A stretch of DNA of 16,687 bases, from positions 1-16,687 of the forward strand of contig JAQVPT010000039.1 in NCBI GenBank assembly GCA_028701945.1, read 5' to 3'. The stretch is from Bacteroidales bacterium (GTDB lineage Bacteria > Bacteroidota > Bacteroidia > Bacteroidales > ML635J-15). Within the stretch, counting starts at the first letter, position 1, and each line of letters opens with the position of its first letter. A program made the position numbers and the translations under genes. This document shows, in pieces, positions 7,961 through 15,533 of the stretch. The notes under the pieces are model-generated. The model was not told where the DNA came from. It ran no database searches and saw nothing but the letters and a program-made list of their open reading frames with translations.

Positions 7961-9829
7961 ATGAAAAGAAGTATATTGATTTTATTGATGATGGCATTTT
8001 TTGCTATTTGTTCTAATGCTCAGGTTATATACACTGAGGGTTTTGAGGGTTTAAATACAGGGGAAGCTATATCTCAGCAAGTACCTGCACATTGGACAAC
8101 ATGGAGTAATAATCCTGGATCTGCTGAAGATCCTCTAGTAACGGAAGCTTATGCACATACAGAAAGTAAGTCAATTGTGATTATTGCTGACAATGATCTA
8201 GTTATGACTGTAGGAACACTCACAGAGAATAGGTATAAGATGGACTTTTATTTATATGTCCCTGCAGGTAGTTCTGCTTTTTATTCTCCACTACAGATTT
8301 TTAATCCAACAGGGTCAGGCTCTAAAAATGGGTGTCAGGTGTTTTTTGTTAATGGTGCAGGTTCTATAGATGCTTCTGGAGAGGCGGCTATTTCAACATT
8401 TACTTTTAGTCATGATACATGGATACATGTCGTACAGTATTTCGATTTTGATTCTGATATTACACAAATTTATATTAATGATGAGATAGTTCATTCTGGT
8501 GCATGGAGTCCTGGGATTAATTATGTTTCTAATACATTGGATGGTATAGATTTTTATGCTTGGAATAATGATGGTGCAAGTACACCAGAGTTTTATGTTG
8601 ATGACATTGTTTTTGAACAGGTTGAGGCCGTCAATCCTCCACAAAACCTAAGTCTCCAATTGCAAAACGATTTTGATATTCAATTAGATTGGGACGTTCC
8701 TGTTAGCGGTACACCAGAGTCTTATTATATCTATCGTAATGGCAGTTTGATTGATGTTGTTGAAGAGGTAATTACTTATACAGATAATCATATTTATCCT
8801 GGAGTTTATGAGTATTATGTAACCGCATTTTATGGCTCGAATTCAGGTACTTCTGTACAGTCAAATATTGAGTCAATTGAAATTACTGGTGGTGCTCAAA
8901 GGCAACTCGCAATTCTTGAGGTTTTTACTGGAACAGAATGTACAAATGCTAATAATGTTGAAAACTCTATCAAATTATTAAGTTATGTCGGATTGGATTA
9001 TGTAGTATTGAGTTACTTGCAGGATGCAGCTTTCTCTGTGCCATACATGACATCAAGAAGCGACTTTTATACTCCTTTTTTCGATGAGGATGCTAATGCG
9101 ACTTTAAATTGTCCTACCTCAATTGTAAATGGTATGTTTGGTAAAGAAGGTTATTTAGGATCTCTTGCACTTCAAAAGGCTTATTATCAAGGTAGTATAG
9201 AAAATGTATTGGAAATTAAAACTCTTTATACAATTGCTCCAACTGTAACTGTTGAGTCATATTCTCCTTATTTATTAAATATTGAGGTCGATATGGAGGA
9301 ATTGATACCATATTACGATACTGAGGTTAAACTGTTTGCTGCTATTACTGAAAGTGATATAGCGTATTCTTGGCAAGGTTTAAGTAAACTTAATAATGTG
9401 GTTAGAGAAATTGAAAATGAAGTTGTAGATTTCTCTGGTGGAGTAAATCAGAGTGCTCAATTCTCAATTGGTATTGATGAGACTGTTAATTTAGCCAAAT
9501 GTAAACTTGTTGTTTTTCTGCAAAGTATGGATGATGCCCATATTCTTGAAGCATATTCGATTCCTTTAGATGCGTATGTTGGTATGGAGCAGTTTATAGC
9601 AAAAAAATCAGTAGTTTATCCAATTCCAGCTAGCGATCGTATTTTTATCACTAATTCTGATAATATCACTAGCCTTGAGTTTATGAACTGTACAGGACAA
9701 ATAGTATTGTCGTCACAGCACGAATCTGCTGAGGTATCTGTAGATTTATCAGAACTGGCAGCAGGTGTGTATTTCGTGAAAATTTACACAAGTACTGGAA
9801 CAGATATTCAGAAGATTATAATTAATTAA
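7961..9829 (+). CDS. Secreted LamG-like / Fn3 / thioredoxin-fold (Omp28-like) protein with T9SS sorting domain
   Basis: A 622-aa exported protein. The signal peptide covers residues 1-20 (cleavage near CSNAQ). Residues about 24-220 form a LamG/concanavalin A-like domain: the YTEGFEGL onset, HDTWIHVVQYFDFD, and the YVDDIVFEQ end typical of such domains in T9SS cargo. Residues 226-308 are a fibronectin type III module (NPPQNLSLQL, YYIYRNG, YEYYVTAFYG). Residues about 313-535 resemble the Omp28-type thioredoxin-fold domain (LAILEVFTGTEC, then CPTSIVNG, whose Pro385 would be the cis-proline). The usual CxxC is reduced to one cysteine (C327-TN-A330), so classic disulfide exchange is unlikely. The sorting domain starts near 549 with the variant VVYPIPASD and ends in a short hydrophobic strand. 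It is probably surface-exposed or released. It stands alone on this strand and is followed by strong hairpins. Confidence 0.86.
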   Translation: MKRSILILLMMAFFAICSNAQVIYTEGFEGLNTGEAISQQVPAHWTTWSNNPGSAEDPLVTEAYAHTESKSIVIIADNDLVMTVGTLTENRYKMDFYLYVPAGSSAFYSPLQIFNPTGSGSKNGCQVFFVNGAGSIDASGEAAISTFTFSHDTWIHVVQYFDFDSDITQIYINDEIVHSGAWSPGINYVSNTLDGIDFYAWNNDGASTPEFYVDDIVFEQVEAVNPPQNLSLQLQNDFDIQLDWDVPVSGTPESYYIYRNGSLIDVVEEVITYTDNHIYPGVYEYYVTAFYGSNSGTSVQSNIESIEITGGAQRQLAILEVFTGTECTNANNVENSIKLLSYVGLDYVVLSYLQDAAFSVPYMTSRSDFYTPFFDEDANATLNCPTSIVNGMFGKEGYLGSLALQKAYYQGSIENVLEIKTLYTIAPTVTVESYSPYLLNIEVDMEELIPYYDTEVKLFAAITESDIAYSWQGLSKLNNVVREIENEVVDFSGGVNQSAQFSIGIDETVNLAKCKLVVFLQSMDDAHILEAYSIPLDAYVGMEQFIAKKSVVYPIPASDRIFITNSDNITSLEFMNCTGQIVLSSQHESAEVSVDLSELAAGVYFVKIYTSTGTDIQKIIIN

Positions 9830-9857
9830 AATATACCTAATTAGCATTTTAGATTTT

Positions 9858-9894
9858 TAAAACGTAATCTTGATTATATCAGGATTACGTTTTA
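9858..9894. terminator. Bidirectional terminator hairpin 1
   Basis: Arms 9858-9874 and 9878-9894 form a 17-bp stem with one G.U wobble around a 3-base loop (TAT). The stem core is AAACGTAATC/GATTACGTTT. A-runs on the left and T-runs on the right allow it to act in both directions. It starts 29 bases after the stop of the T9SS gene ending at 9829. Confidence 0.75.
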
Positions 9895-9929
9895 TTTTAA
9901 CTTGAAATTTTGCTTCAAGTTAAAATAAA
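9891..9929. terminator. Bidirectional terminator hairpin 2, overlapping hairpin 1
   Basis: A perfect 16-bp inverted repeat: TTTATTTTAACTTGAA at 9891-9906 and its complement at 9914-9929, with a 7-base loop. It shares four bases (9891-9894) with the right arm of hairpin 1, so the two stems cannot both be fully formed on one transcript. It lies about 175 bases past the end of the convergent minus-strand gene. Confidence 0.7.
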
Positions 9930-9940
9930 TCAGGTTTTTT

Positions 9941-9957
9941 ACTCGCAAGCTCGTGAG
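9941..9957 (+). repeat. Copy 2 of the short repeated motif (ACTCGC..CTCGTGAG)
   Basis: ACTCGCAAGCTCGTGAG on the plus strand matches the minus-strand motif at 4243-4260 except for the central 3-4 bases. Its core CTCG..AAGCT..CGTGAG has partial dyad symmetry. It lies just beyond the twin hairpins, again between convergent genes. Confidence 0.5.
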
Positions 9958-10103
9958 CTAACGGTTGTGATTGAATTGGTATTAGTCTAGCAAAGAAATG
10001 TCATTGGTTCATTTTCTGACATAAGTTTTTGACACATGCTTTTAGTGGTGATGTACAAAAATCTGATAAAATTTTTAAATTCTTATTTTTTGTATGAAGA
10101 TTT

Positions 10104-12161
10104 CTAATTATGATTTAGCCTGTCTTTCGCCACTTCAACGTTTTGCTTTAATATTATATTCCCAGGATTAAGTTTAAGTGCTTTTTCAAAATATTCCAAA
10201 GCCATTGTATCATTTCCTTCCATACCATAAGTAATCCCAAGATATCTAAATACTTCGGCATCCTCTTTTATTGAGGCTGCCTTTTGTAAATATTCTCTTG
10301 CAGTTATAAACTCGCCAATGTTGCCATAAGTAACGCCTAATCGGAATAAAAGTTCAAAGTTTTGAGGTGTAATTTCAATAGCTTTTTCGTAATAATAAAC
10401 TGCTGAATCGGGGTTTGCAATCTCTGTAAAATAATGTAAATCACCAATTTGAGTATATGGCTCGGCACGTTCTGGAGCAAAACTCATATACTGAAGCCAA
10501 ATATTCTTTTCGTAAAGTGGCTCATCAACATTATAAGTGAGCACACCAATCGTATTATTCCAAATGTCTGAGTTTAAAGGATTTGTTCTTAGTGTGCGGA
10601 TGTAGTAATCGAACATGGTTTTATAATCGCCATTTAGTTTGTAATGAATATTCCCTAAACGTACCAAGGCTTCACTGTATTGAGGATAAATTTCTATGGC
10701 TTTTTCGAAATAAGGGATTGCCTTTTCGAGATATTCGTTTCTTAATAAAGTATCACCTACAGCTTCGGCATCTTCAGAAAGTTTATATAACTCACTTGCA
10801 TAAGAGCTATTGCCTTTAGCCGAGTTTGATGAAACTTTTACATCATGTCCAAAAAGAGTAAGATTGTTTTCCCAAACAGAGTTGCGACTAACAGTTTTAA
10901 CCGAAAAGGCTAATAAAATCAGAATTGTAATTGTTAATCCTGTTTTGCGGTAATTTTGTAAATGATTAATCTTTAAAGGTAACTTTTCGGATATCAGATA
11001 AGCAACTACAATACAAAAACCTAGTAAAGACACAAAAATAAATCTTTCGCTCATAAATGCTCCAATACTGAAAAGTATATTTGATGTGATTGATAATGTC
11101 GCCAAATAAATAATTATTGCGAACGAATAAATGCTTTTCTTTTTCAATCTCAAAATAGCAACAATTCCTAGAGCAAGATATAATACTAAGCCTAATAAAA
11201 CTGTCCAATCTGACCATTGCATAATCCCGATATGGTAAGGATAATAGTCCCAAGTCAATGGATGTGGGAAAATCAGTAGTTTAAGATATAACAGCAGAGT
11301 GTAAAAAATAGTGGCGTATCTTTGACCGGTTGTTGCTTCCAAAAATGGGTCATTCATTAGTTGTGTGGCAGCAATATCTGCTTGGTCGCCAATAACCAGT
11401 TGTCTAATAATCAAATATAACAGAGCACCTGCTAAAATCGGCACAAAACTGATAATGTATTTTGGAAGTTTTTCTTTGCGAAAGAAATAAATGCTAATAG
11501 GAATAACGGCAAGAAAAGTGATGCTAATTTCTTTTGACATGGAGCCAAGAAAAATAAACACAAAAGCATTTATAAGCTCTGTTTTTTTGTTATGATCGAT
11601 ATAATTTAATATTGAATTTAACGCTGCAATTGAAAAAAGAAAAGCTAAAATCTCATCTCGCCCTTTGATATTTGCAACAATCTCTGTGTGTAAAGGATGA
11701 GCGGCAAAAAGCATTGTAGCAATAAATGGAATTCCGAGATACCAAAATTTCGGTTTATAGTCTCTAAATAACTTTGTGAGGGTTTTAAATAATATTAGTA
11801 GAGAAATGCAATATAGTATTATGTTTATAAAATGGCTTAACCCTGGATTCCCCATAAACTCTTGCTTTGCCGAAACATCAGTTGTTGGTTTTCCAAAAAG
11901 TTCTACTTCTAGAGCAAAAGTAATGAGTGATAGTGGTCGATATCTGCCACCTTCCAGCTCTTTGCTATCTTTTCCAAACATACCAGCCATTGTATCATAA
12001 GATAAAATATCTTTTATCCCACCGACACCCTCCTGAACAAATTCATTTTTCCAATAAGTCATTTTATCATCAAGAGCATATTGATGTCCAAGAGTGTTTG
12101 CATAAATTATAAATGCAAAAATTGTAATAATAATATGTGGAGTGTATTTCTTTAAATTCAT
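10104..12161 (-). CDS. TMTC-like GT-C membrane glycosyltransferase with C-terminal TPRs
   Basis: A 685-aa multi-pass membrane protein counted from the ATG at 12161; a TTG at 12167 would add only MK. The N-terminal half carries the signatures of the TMTC family of O-mannosyltransferase-like GT-C enzymes. These are an Asp-Asp pair in the first extracytoplasmic loop (LDDK, 31-32), RYRPLSLITFALE (73-85), HPLHTEIVANIKGRDE (155-170) and SERFIFVSL (371-379). About ten hydrophobic segments lie between residues 8 and 422. Residues about 475-685 are at least four TPR units (for example AIPYFEKAIEIYPQYSEALV, AVYYYEKAIEITP and ALEYFEKALKLNPGN). Eukaryotic TMTCs use dolichyl-phosphate mannose; a polyprenyl-phosphate sugar donor here is an inference, and the acceptor is unknown. 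It is the last gene of a minus-strand cluster, 70 bases after the OMP-like gene. Annotation only as a TPR protein would miss the catalytic half. Confidence 0.82.
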   Translation of the reverse strand: MNLKKYTPHIIITIFAFIIYANTLGHQYALDDKMTYWKNEFVQEGVGGIKDILSYDTMAGMFGKDSKELEGGRYRPLSLITFALEVELFGKPTTDVSAKQEFMGNPGLSHFINIILYCISLLILFKTLTKLFRDYKPKFWYLGIPFIATMLFAAHPLHTEIVANIKGRDEILAFLFSIAALNSILNYIDHNKKTELINAFVFIFLGSMSKEISITFLAVIPISIYFFRKEKLPKYIISFVPILAGALLYLIIRQLVIGDQADIAATQLMNDPFLEATTGQRYATIFYTLLLYLKLLIFPHPLTWDYYPYHIGIMQWSDWTVLLGLVLYLALGIVAILRLKKKSIYSFAIIIYLATLSITSNILFSIGAFMSERFIFVSLLGFCIVVAYLISEKLPLKINHLQNYRKTGLTITILILLAFSVKTVSRNSVWENNLTLFGHDVKVSSNSAKGNSSYASELYKLSEDAEAVGDTLLRNEYLEKAIPYFEKAIEIYPQYSEALVRLGNIHYKLNGDYKTMFDYYIRTLRTNPLNSDIWNNTIGVLTYNVDEPLYEKNIWLQYMSFAPERAEPYTQIGDLHYFTEIANPDSAVYYYEKAIEITPQNFELLFRLGVTYGNIGEFITAREYLQKAASIKEDAEVFRYLGITYGMEGNDTMALEYFEKALKLNPGNIILKQNVEVAKDRLNHN

Positions 12162-12231
12162 TTTCAACTACGAATTAAGAGGTATAAACAATGATTTTAG
12201 AAATGTGAAAATAAGTATTTATTTTTGCAAA

Positions 12232-14049
12232 TCAAAAAAATCTTATTCCTGTTCTAAATCCAAATCGGATAGGTGCAGTTATCTTTGGCCAGCGACTATC
12301 AGAATACCTTACATCATCAATAATAAAAATATCATTATTAAACCCAGTGCTTAGATGACGGTAGCCCAATCCTAATGCGAAGTTGGCTTCAAAAAAGAAA
12401 ATGTCAGCAGCAAAAAATGTTACCCTGTAAACAAAACTGAGGTCGTAGCGGTATCCAACAGGATTTACGTCCCAATCGTAAAACTGTATATAATCAAATT
12501 CACGATTTATAATATTGACATTTATAGTGTCAAACTTATAGTTCGCCACTCGTGCTTCGAGACATAATCTATGTTCAAGTCCATCTTCATATGAATTTAG
12601 CATGGTTACCCAATATGATATTTCGTTTCCGATATACGTATTTGATGACTTTTTTTCATCAGGAACGTACATCCATGCTCCGAACCTATAATTATCTTCA
12701 AATCCATTGTAATGGCAATATCTAAACCCTTGCTCAAATCCGTTAATTTTTAAATCACCCATAACAGAAAACTGATGAAATTTGTTGATGTAAATTAGTT
12801 TTAATGGTGCAAAACCTATGCGAAAACTAAACTTTTCCATTTTTTGTTTTCGCTCCTCTTGTTTTATTAACTCTTCTTGCTTTATTTGAATTCTATCTTG
12901 AATTTTATCTGCCATATCGATATTTCCGACAAATAGAAAGGTCTCTTGCAAGAAAATTAATTCTTCTTCATCTTCTAACACATTTCGTTTATCCCTATAT
13001 AACAGACATGCTTTATTTATTTGTTGTTTGCAATATTCGATACAATTCTTATCTTTATTTGTATTTGCTATTGATTTAGAGAACTCGATAAAATGCTTTA
13101 ATTCTTCTTTACTTGCGTCATTACTTAATATTGCTTTGGCAAAGTATTCAATACATTTTTGGTGCTGATTGAGAAGGTAAAAAGCATCAGCGAGTCTCAT
13201 ATAATAGGATTTAGCATCATCTGCATACTTGATTGTGTTGATAACGAAACTTTCGGATTCTTCGATTGTATTAAGTTCGTTAGTGTTAAGTCTAAATGTG
13301 GTGTCAATTAGTTCTTGCTCAAAATAAAAATTAGCCATATATTCGAGCATTAACACCTGCAAATCAAGTTTTTTTTTAGTGTCATCGGTTAATGGAATCA
13401 ATTCTTTAAGAATCAAATAAATACGGCTTTGTTCAAAATATAATTCGGGCTTTGTAAAGATATTTGCTGGGAATTTATTATCATAGACAAAATACATATC
13501 ATCAATATAAAGTTCTCCCATTTTTTTAATCGTTTCTTTGTCATTATCCTCTAACGCATAAATAAAGCTCAAGAATACCTGCTCGAAAAATGTTTGTTCA
13601 AAAGCGTCAATATTTTCAAGTCGATAATACAAATCGTAATAAGGAATAGAATTAACTGTCGGGCGTAGAAAAAAGCATTTGTTTATAAACGCGCGAGCTA
13701 AGCTGTCAGTAAATACATGTTTTGTCTGTTCTGTTTGATTGAACCATGCCCCTTGCAGACATGAACGCGATATCATATAATTTGCATCTTCTCTTAAATC
13801 TGGATTGTTGATTTTTGCTGCTTCACACTGTGCTATTCCAAGTTTAATACAATTTAAGGCCTCCAAGGATTTAATGTAAATTATGGTGTCGTTTGAAGTA
13901 TTGCCTGCTAGGTCAAGTATCTCAGTATATAATTGGTCGGTTCTATTAAAGTTAGTTTGCCAATAATTTAGTTGCTTTACTGCATCAGTTTGCGAATACA
14001 AAAAACCTGCATAAAGAAAAAGACACCAAAAAAGACAAATGTTTTTCAT
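12232..14049 (-). CDS. Exported protein with helical-repeat N-terminus and beta-barrel-like C-terminus (putative outer-membrane protein)
   Basis: I do not recognise the family. The protein has 605 aa, with a signal peptide at residues 1-20 (cleavage near LYSQ). Residues 21-385 are largely helical. A TPR-like pair around 282-310 (YYMRLADAFYLLNQHQKCIE) and many paired amphipathic helices suggest a repeat solenoid. Residues 385-405 are a Lys/Glu/Gln-rich short coiled coil. Residues 406-605 have alternating aromatic and polar strands with repeated Gly and Tyr, ending in ...FGFRTGIRFF. A C-terminal Phe is the usual signal of an outer-membrane beta-barrel. The predicted topology is a periplasmic solenoid tethered to a barrel of about 8 strands. 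It starts with ATG at 14049 and lies between the 175-aa protein gene and the TMTC-like gene. The context points to envelope function only. Confidence 0.72.
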   Translation of the reverse strand: MKNICLFWCLFLYAGFLYSQTDAVKQLNYWQTNFNRTDQLYTEILDLAGNTSNDTIIYIKSLEALNCIKLGIAQCEAAKINNPDLREDANYMISRSCLQGAWFNQTEQTKHVFTDSLARAFINKCFFLRPTVNSIPYYDLYYRLENIDAFEQTFFEQVFLSFIYALEDNDKETIKKMGELYIDDMYFVYDNKFPANIFTKPELYFEQSRIYLILKELIPLTDDTKKKLDLQVLMLEYMANFYFEQELIDTTFRLNTNELNTIEESESFVINTIKYADDAKSYYMRLADAFYLLNQHQKCIEYFAKAILSNDASKEELKHFIEFSKSIANTNKDKNCIEYCKQQINKACLLYRDKRNVLEDEEELIFLQETFLFVGNIDMADKIQDRIQIKQEELIKQEERKQKMEKFSFRIGFAPLKLIYINKFHQFSVMGDLKINGFEQGFRYCHYNGFEDNYRFGAWMYVPDEKKSSNTYIGNEISYWVTMLNSYEDGLEHRLCLEARVANYKFDTINVNIINREFDYIQFYDWDVNPVGYRYDLSFVYRVTFFAADIFFFEANFALGLGYRHLSTGFNNDIFIIDDVRYSDSRWPKITAPIRFGFRTGIRFF

Positions 14050-14059
14050 TGACTAATAC

Positions 14060-14203
14060 TTATTTTCCATGACACAAATTACAAAAACTGTTCCTAAGAA
14101 AGGGATTATCTTTATAACAATCAAAACACCTCATATTTTTTGCCCTTAATCTGCTGTTATGTTGAACTAGATGAACATTTAGCTTATGATTTTCCAGATT
14201 CAC
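14060..14203 (-). other. Possible small CxxC/CxxCH-containing open frame (alternate frame, separate small protein or frameshifted extension)
   Basis: After the 175-aa gene stops at 14184, the +1 frame stays open to a TAA at 14060-14062 and ends MRCFDCYKDNP...SFCNLCHGK: two CxxC pairs, the second being CNLCH. From the GTG at 14203 it would encode 47 aa; the frame is also open further upstream, inside the 175-aa gene. The stop lies 10 bases before the next gene's ATG, which would fit a tightly packed operon. It may be a small zinc-binding protein, an extension reached by a frameshift, or chance. The 175-aa protein already looks complete, so this is tentative. Confidence 0.25.
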
Positions 14204-14711
14204 CCACAAACTGATCAGATTTATTTTTAAAAAGAATATTAAATGATGTAAGACTACCGTAAGTGCGAGTAATATATTGTTGAATAGCAATTTTTTCGTC
14301 ATCCTCAATATTGCTGGAGTTTACTTTTTGCTCAAGTACACGTATTCTGTCGCGCACCATAACAATCTTTTTAAAAAAAGTTGATATCGGCATTTCGTAA
14401 TTTTTCAGCTCCAAATTACCTGGATGCAATACAAGTTTACCACCTCTCCATTTATCAGCAATGGGAACAACTTCTTGAAGATCTGAAAAATTGCGTAGTA
14501 TTTTAATCAAACTATGTTCAATCATTTCATAGCTCATAAGATCATCTGGTTGCTCCATTAAATCAATGATTTCAAAACCATCATAGTCTTTTGTTATTTC
14601 ACGTGTCCCGTGTTCTTGAAAAGTAATAAGGTGAGTATTTGCTTTAACCTGAATTACTACTCCAAAGCCATATTCTTTATGATTAAGCCTTGTTCCAATT
14701 CCTAATTCCAT
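14184..14711 (-). CDS. Conserved-looking cytosolic protein with Tudor/SH3-like N-terminus
   Basis: A 175-aa protein without signal peptide or membrane segment. Residues about 4-40 (GIGTRLNHKEYGFGVVIQV..., then LITFQEHGTREI) match the small beta-barrel pattern seen at the C-terminus of UvrD-like helicases and in CarD-like domains: a V.H..FG.G.V strand pair followed by V.F...G.+.I. Residues 55-90 are helical. Residues 95-175 contain a charged helical segment (FFKKIVMVRDRIRVLEQKV) and QQYITRTYGSLTSFN. The overall look is that of a Bacteroidota-wide hypothetical protein, but I cannot name it. By analogy it might contact RNA polymerase or nucleic acid; this is an inference. Its ATG at 14711 follows the upstream gene's TGA by a single base (TGA-C-ATG), so translation is probably coupled. 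The C-terminus (FVGESGKS) looks natural, although an alternate frame continues past it. Confidence 0.78.
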   Translation of the reverse strand: MELGIGTRLNHKEYGFGVVIQVKANTHLITFQEHGTREITKDYDGFEIIDLMEQPDDLMSYEMIEHSLIKILRNFSDLQEVVPIADKWRGGKLVLHPGNLELKNYEMPISTFFKKIVMVRDRIRVLEQKVNSSNIEDDEKIAIQQYITRTYGSLTSFNILFKNKSDQFVGESGKS

Positions 14712-14712
14712 G

Positions 14713-15306
14713 TCATTTTCTTATTAAACGGTGAAAATAATTACTAAATGTCATTGAGCGTTTATATTCTACGTAAACATACGCTTCGTTTCTTGATCTA
14801 TTATGTAAACTACTTGTTTTTCGAGTCAACTCAATTTTGTAATATCCATTTATAAGGACATAGCTATTTAACACACTTTTACCAACTGCGTCAAACTCGT
14901 AATACTTATATGTCCCTCCCTGACTTGTTTCCCAGTCATCATTTAGTAAGTGTACGCTCTCCACAAAAACGATATCAGATATACTCAATAAATGATCTGT
15001 AACTTCTTTTTCTATTTTTGTATTATGGTAAGATGCTGGTCGTGGTGCAATAAAATCTCGAACATCTGACTGCAATTTCTGGAGTTCATCACTTTGTTTA
15101 TTCAAAAGTTCTAACTCAATGCTACTTTTTGCATAAATACTACGTAACCGCTCTATTAAATCGTTCGTATCTTCTGAGGGTTTGAGTTTTTCTAAATATG
15201 CTATATCGGCTTTATATGCAGATTTGCTAACATATTCATACTGAGCATTTACAATATTAGTAAAACTCAAACTGCAAATTAGGGTAATTAAAACTAAAAA
15301 TTTCAT
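14713..15306 (-). CDS. Small exported protein of unknown function
   Basis: A 197-aa protein that I do not recognise. The signal peptide covers residues 1-21 (MKFLVLITLICSLSFTNIVNA), with no lipobox cysteine, so a soluble periplasmic or exported protein is expected. Residues about 30-90 are helical with heptad-like spacing (SIELELLNKQSDELQKLQSD). Residues about 95-190 are strand-rich with many Tyr, Arg and Ser residues, ending YVYVEYKRSMTFSNYFHRLIRK. There are no catalytic motifs. It is the first gene of the minus-strand cluster, one base from the 175-aa gene, with the divergent cysM promoter 227 bases away. Joint expression with the downstream OMP-like and TMTC-like proteins is likely from spacing and strand. 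Confidence 0.75.
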   Translation of the reverse strand: MKFLVLITLICSLSFTNIVNAQYEYVSKSAYKADIAYLEKLKPSEDTNDLIERLRSIYAKSSIELELLNKQSDELQKLQSDVRDFIAPRPASYHNTKIEKEVTDHLLSISDIVFVESVHLLNDDWETSQGGTYKYYEFDAVGKSVLNSYVLINGYYKIELTRKTSSLHNRSRNEAYVYVEYKRSMTFSNYFHRLIRK

Positions 15307-15384
15307 CGTTCTTTTTTTTACGCAAACCGATACAAAGTTAATCTTTTAGACGATTTTACCAACACTTTAATTGTTTTTTTTGAT

Positions 15385-15401
15385 TACGAAAACCTTTCGT
15401 A
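15385..15401. promoter_or_regulatory. Inverted repeat in the divergent intergenic region (possible operator)
   Basis: TACGAAA (15385-15391) and TTTCGTA (15395-15401) are perfect inverted copies separated by ACC. The element sits between the minus-strand cluster start at 15306 and cysM at 15534. There is no adjacent T-run in a position suited to termination of either gene, so an operator or small hairpin is possible. No regulator is identifiable. Confidence 0.3.
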
Positions 15402-15512
15402 TGAGATTGCCGAAATGTAAAATAAAAATTATTCTCAAAATAAAACTCTCAGATTGCAAATTCTGGCTACGTTATTAGTTTTGCAAAATAAGGACTATTT
15501 CGTGCAATTTTT

Positions 15513-15520
15513 TATCTTTG
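15513..15520 (+). promoter_or_regulatory. -7 box (TATCTTTG) upstream of cysM
   Basis: TATCTTTG, followed by CA, is a perfect match to the Bacteroidota -7 consensus. It ends 13 bases before the cysM ATG, exactly as in front of sufS. No good TTTG is present at the -33 distance. The predicted leader is only a few bases. Confidence 0.55.
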
Positions 15521-15533
15521 CACAAAAAACAAA

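Noticed and set aside
12222..12230. Plus-strand TATTTTTG-like box next to the end of the OMP-like gene
   Set aside because: It points into the antisense of that gene and no plus-strand gene follows.
14204..14308. N-terminal part of an 82-codon frame with a hydrophobic start (MTKKLLFNNILLALTVV), considered as a small membrane protein
   Set aside because: This part lies wholly inside the better-supported 175-aa gene in another frame. Only the portion beyond that gene is kept, as a tentative feature.
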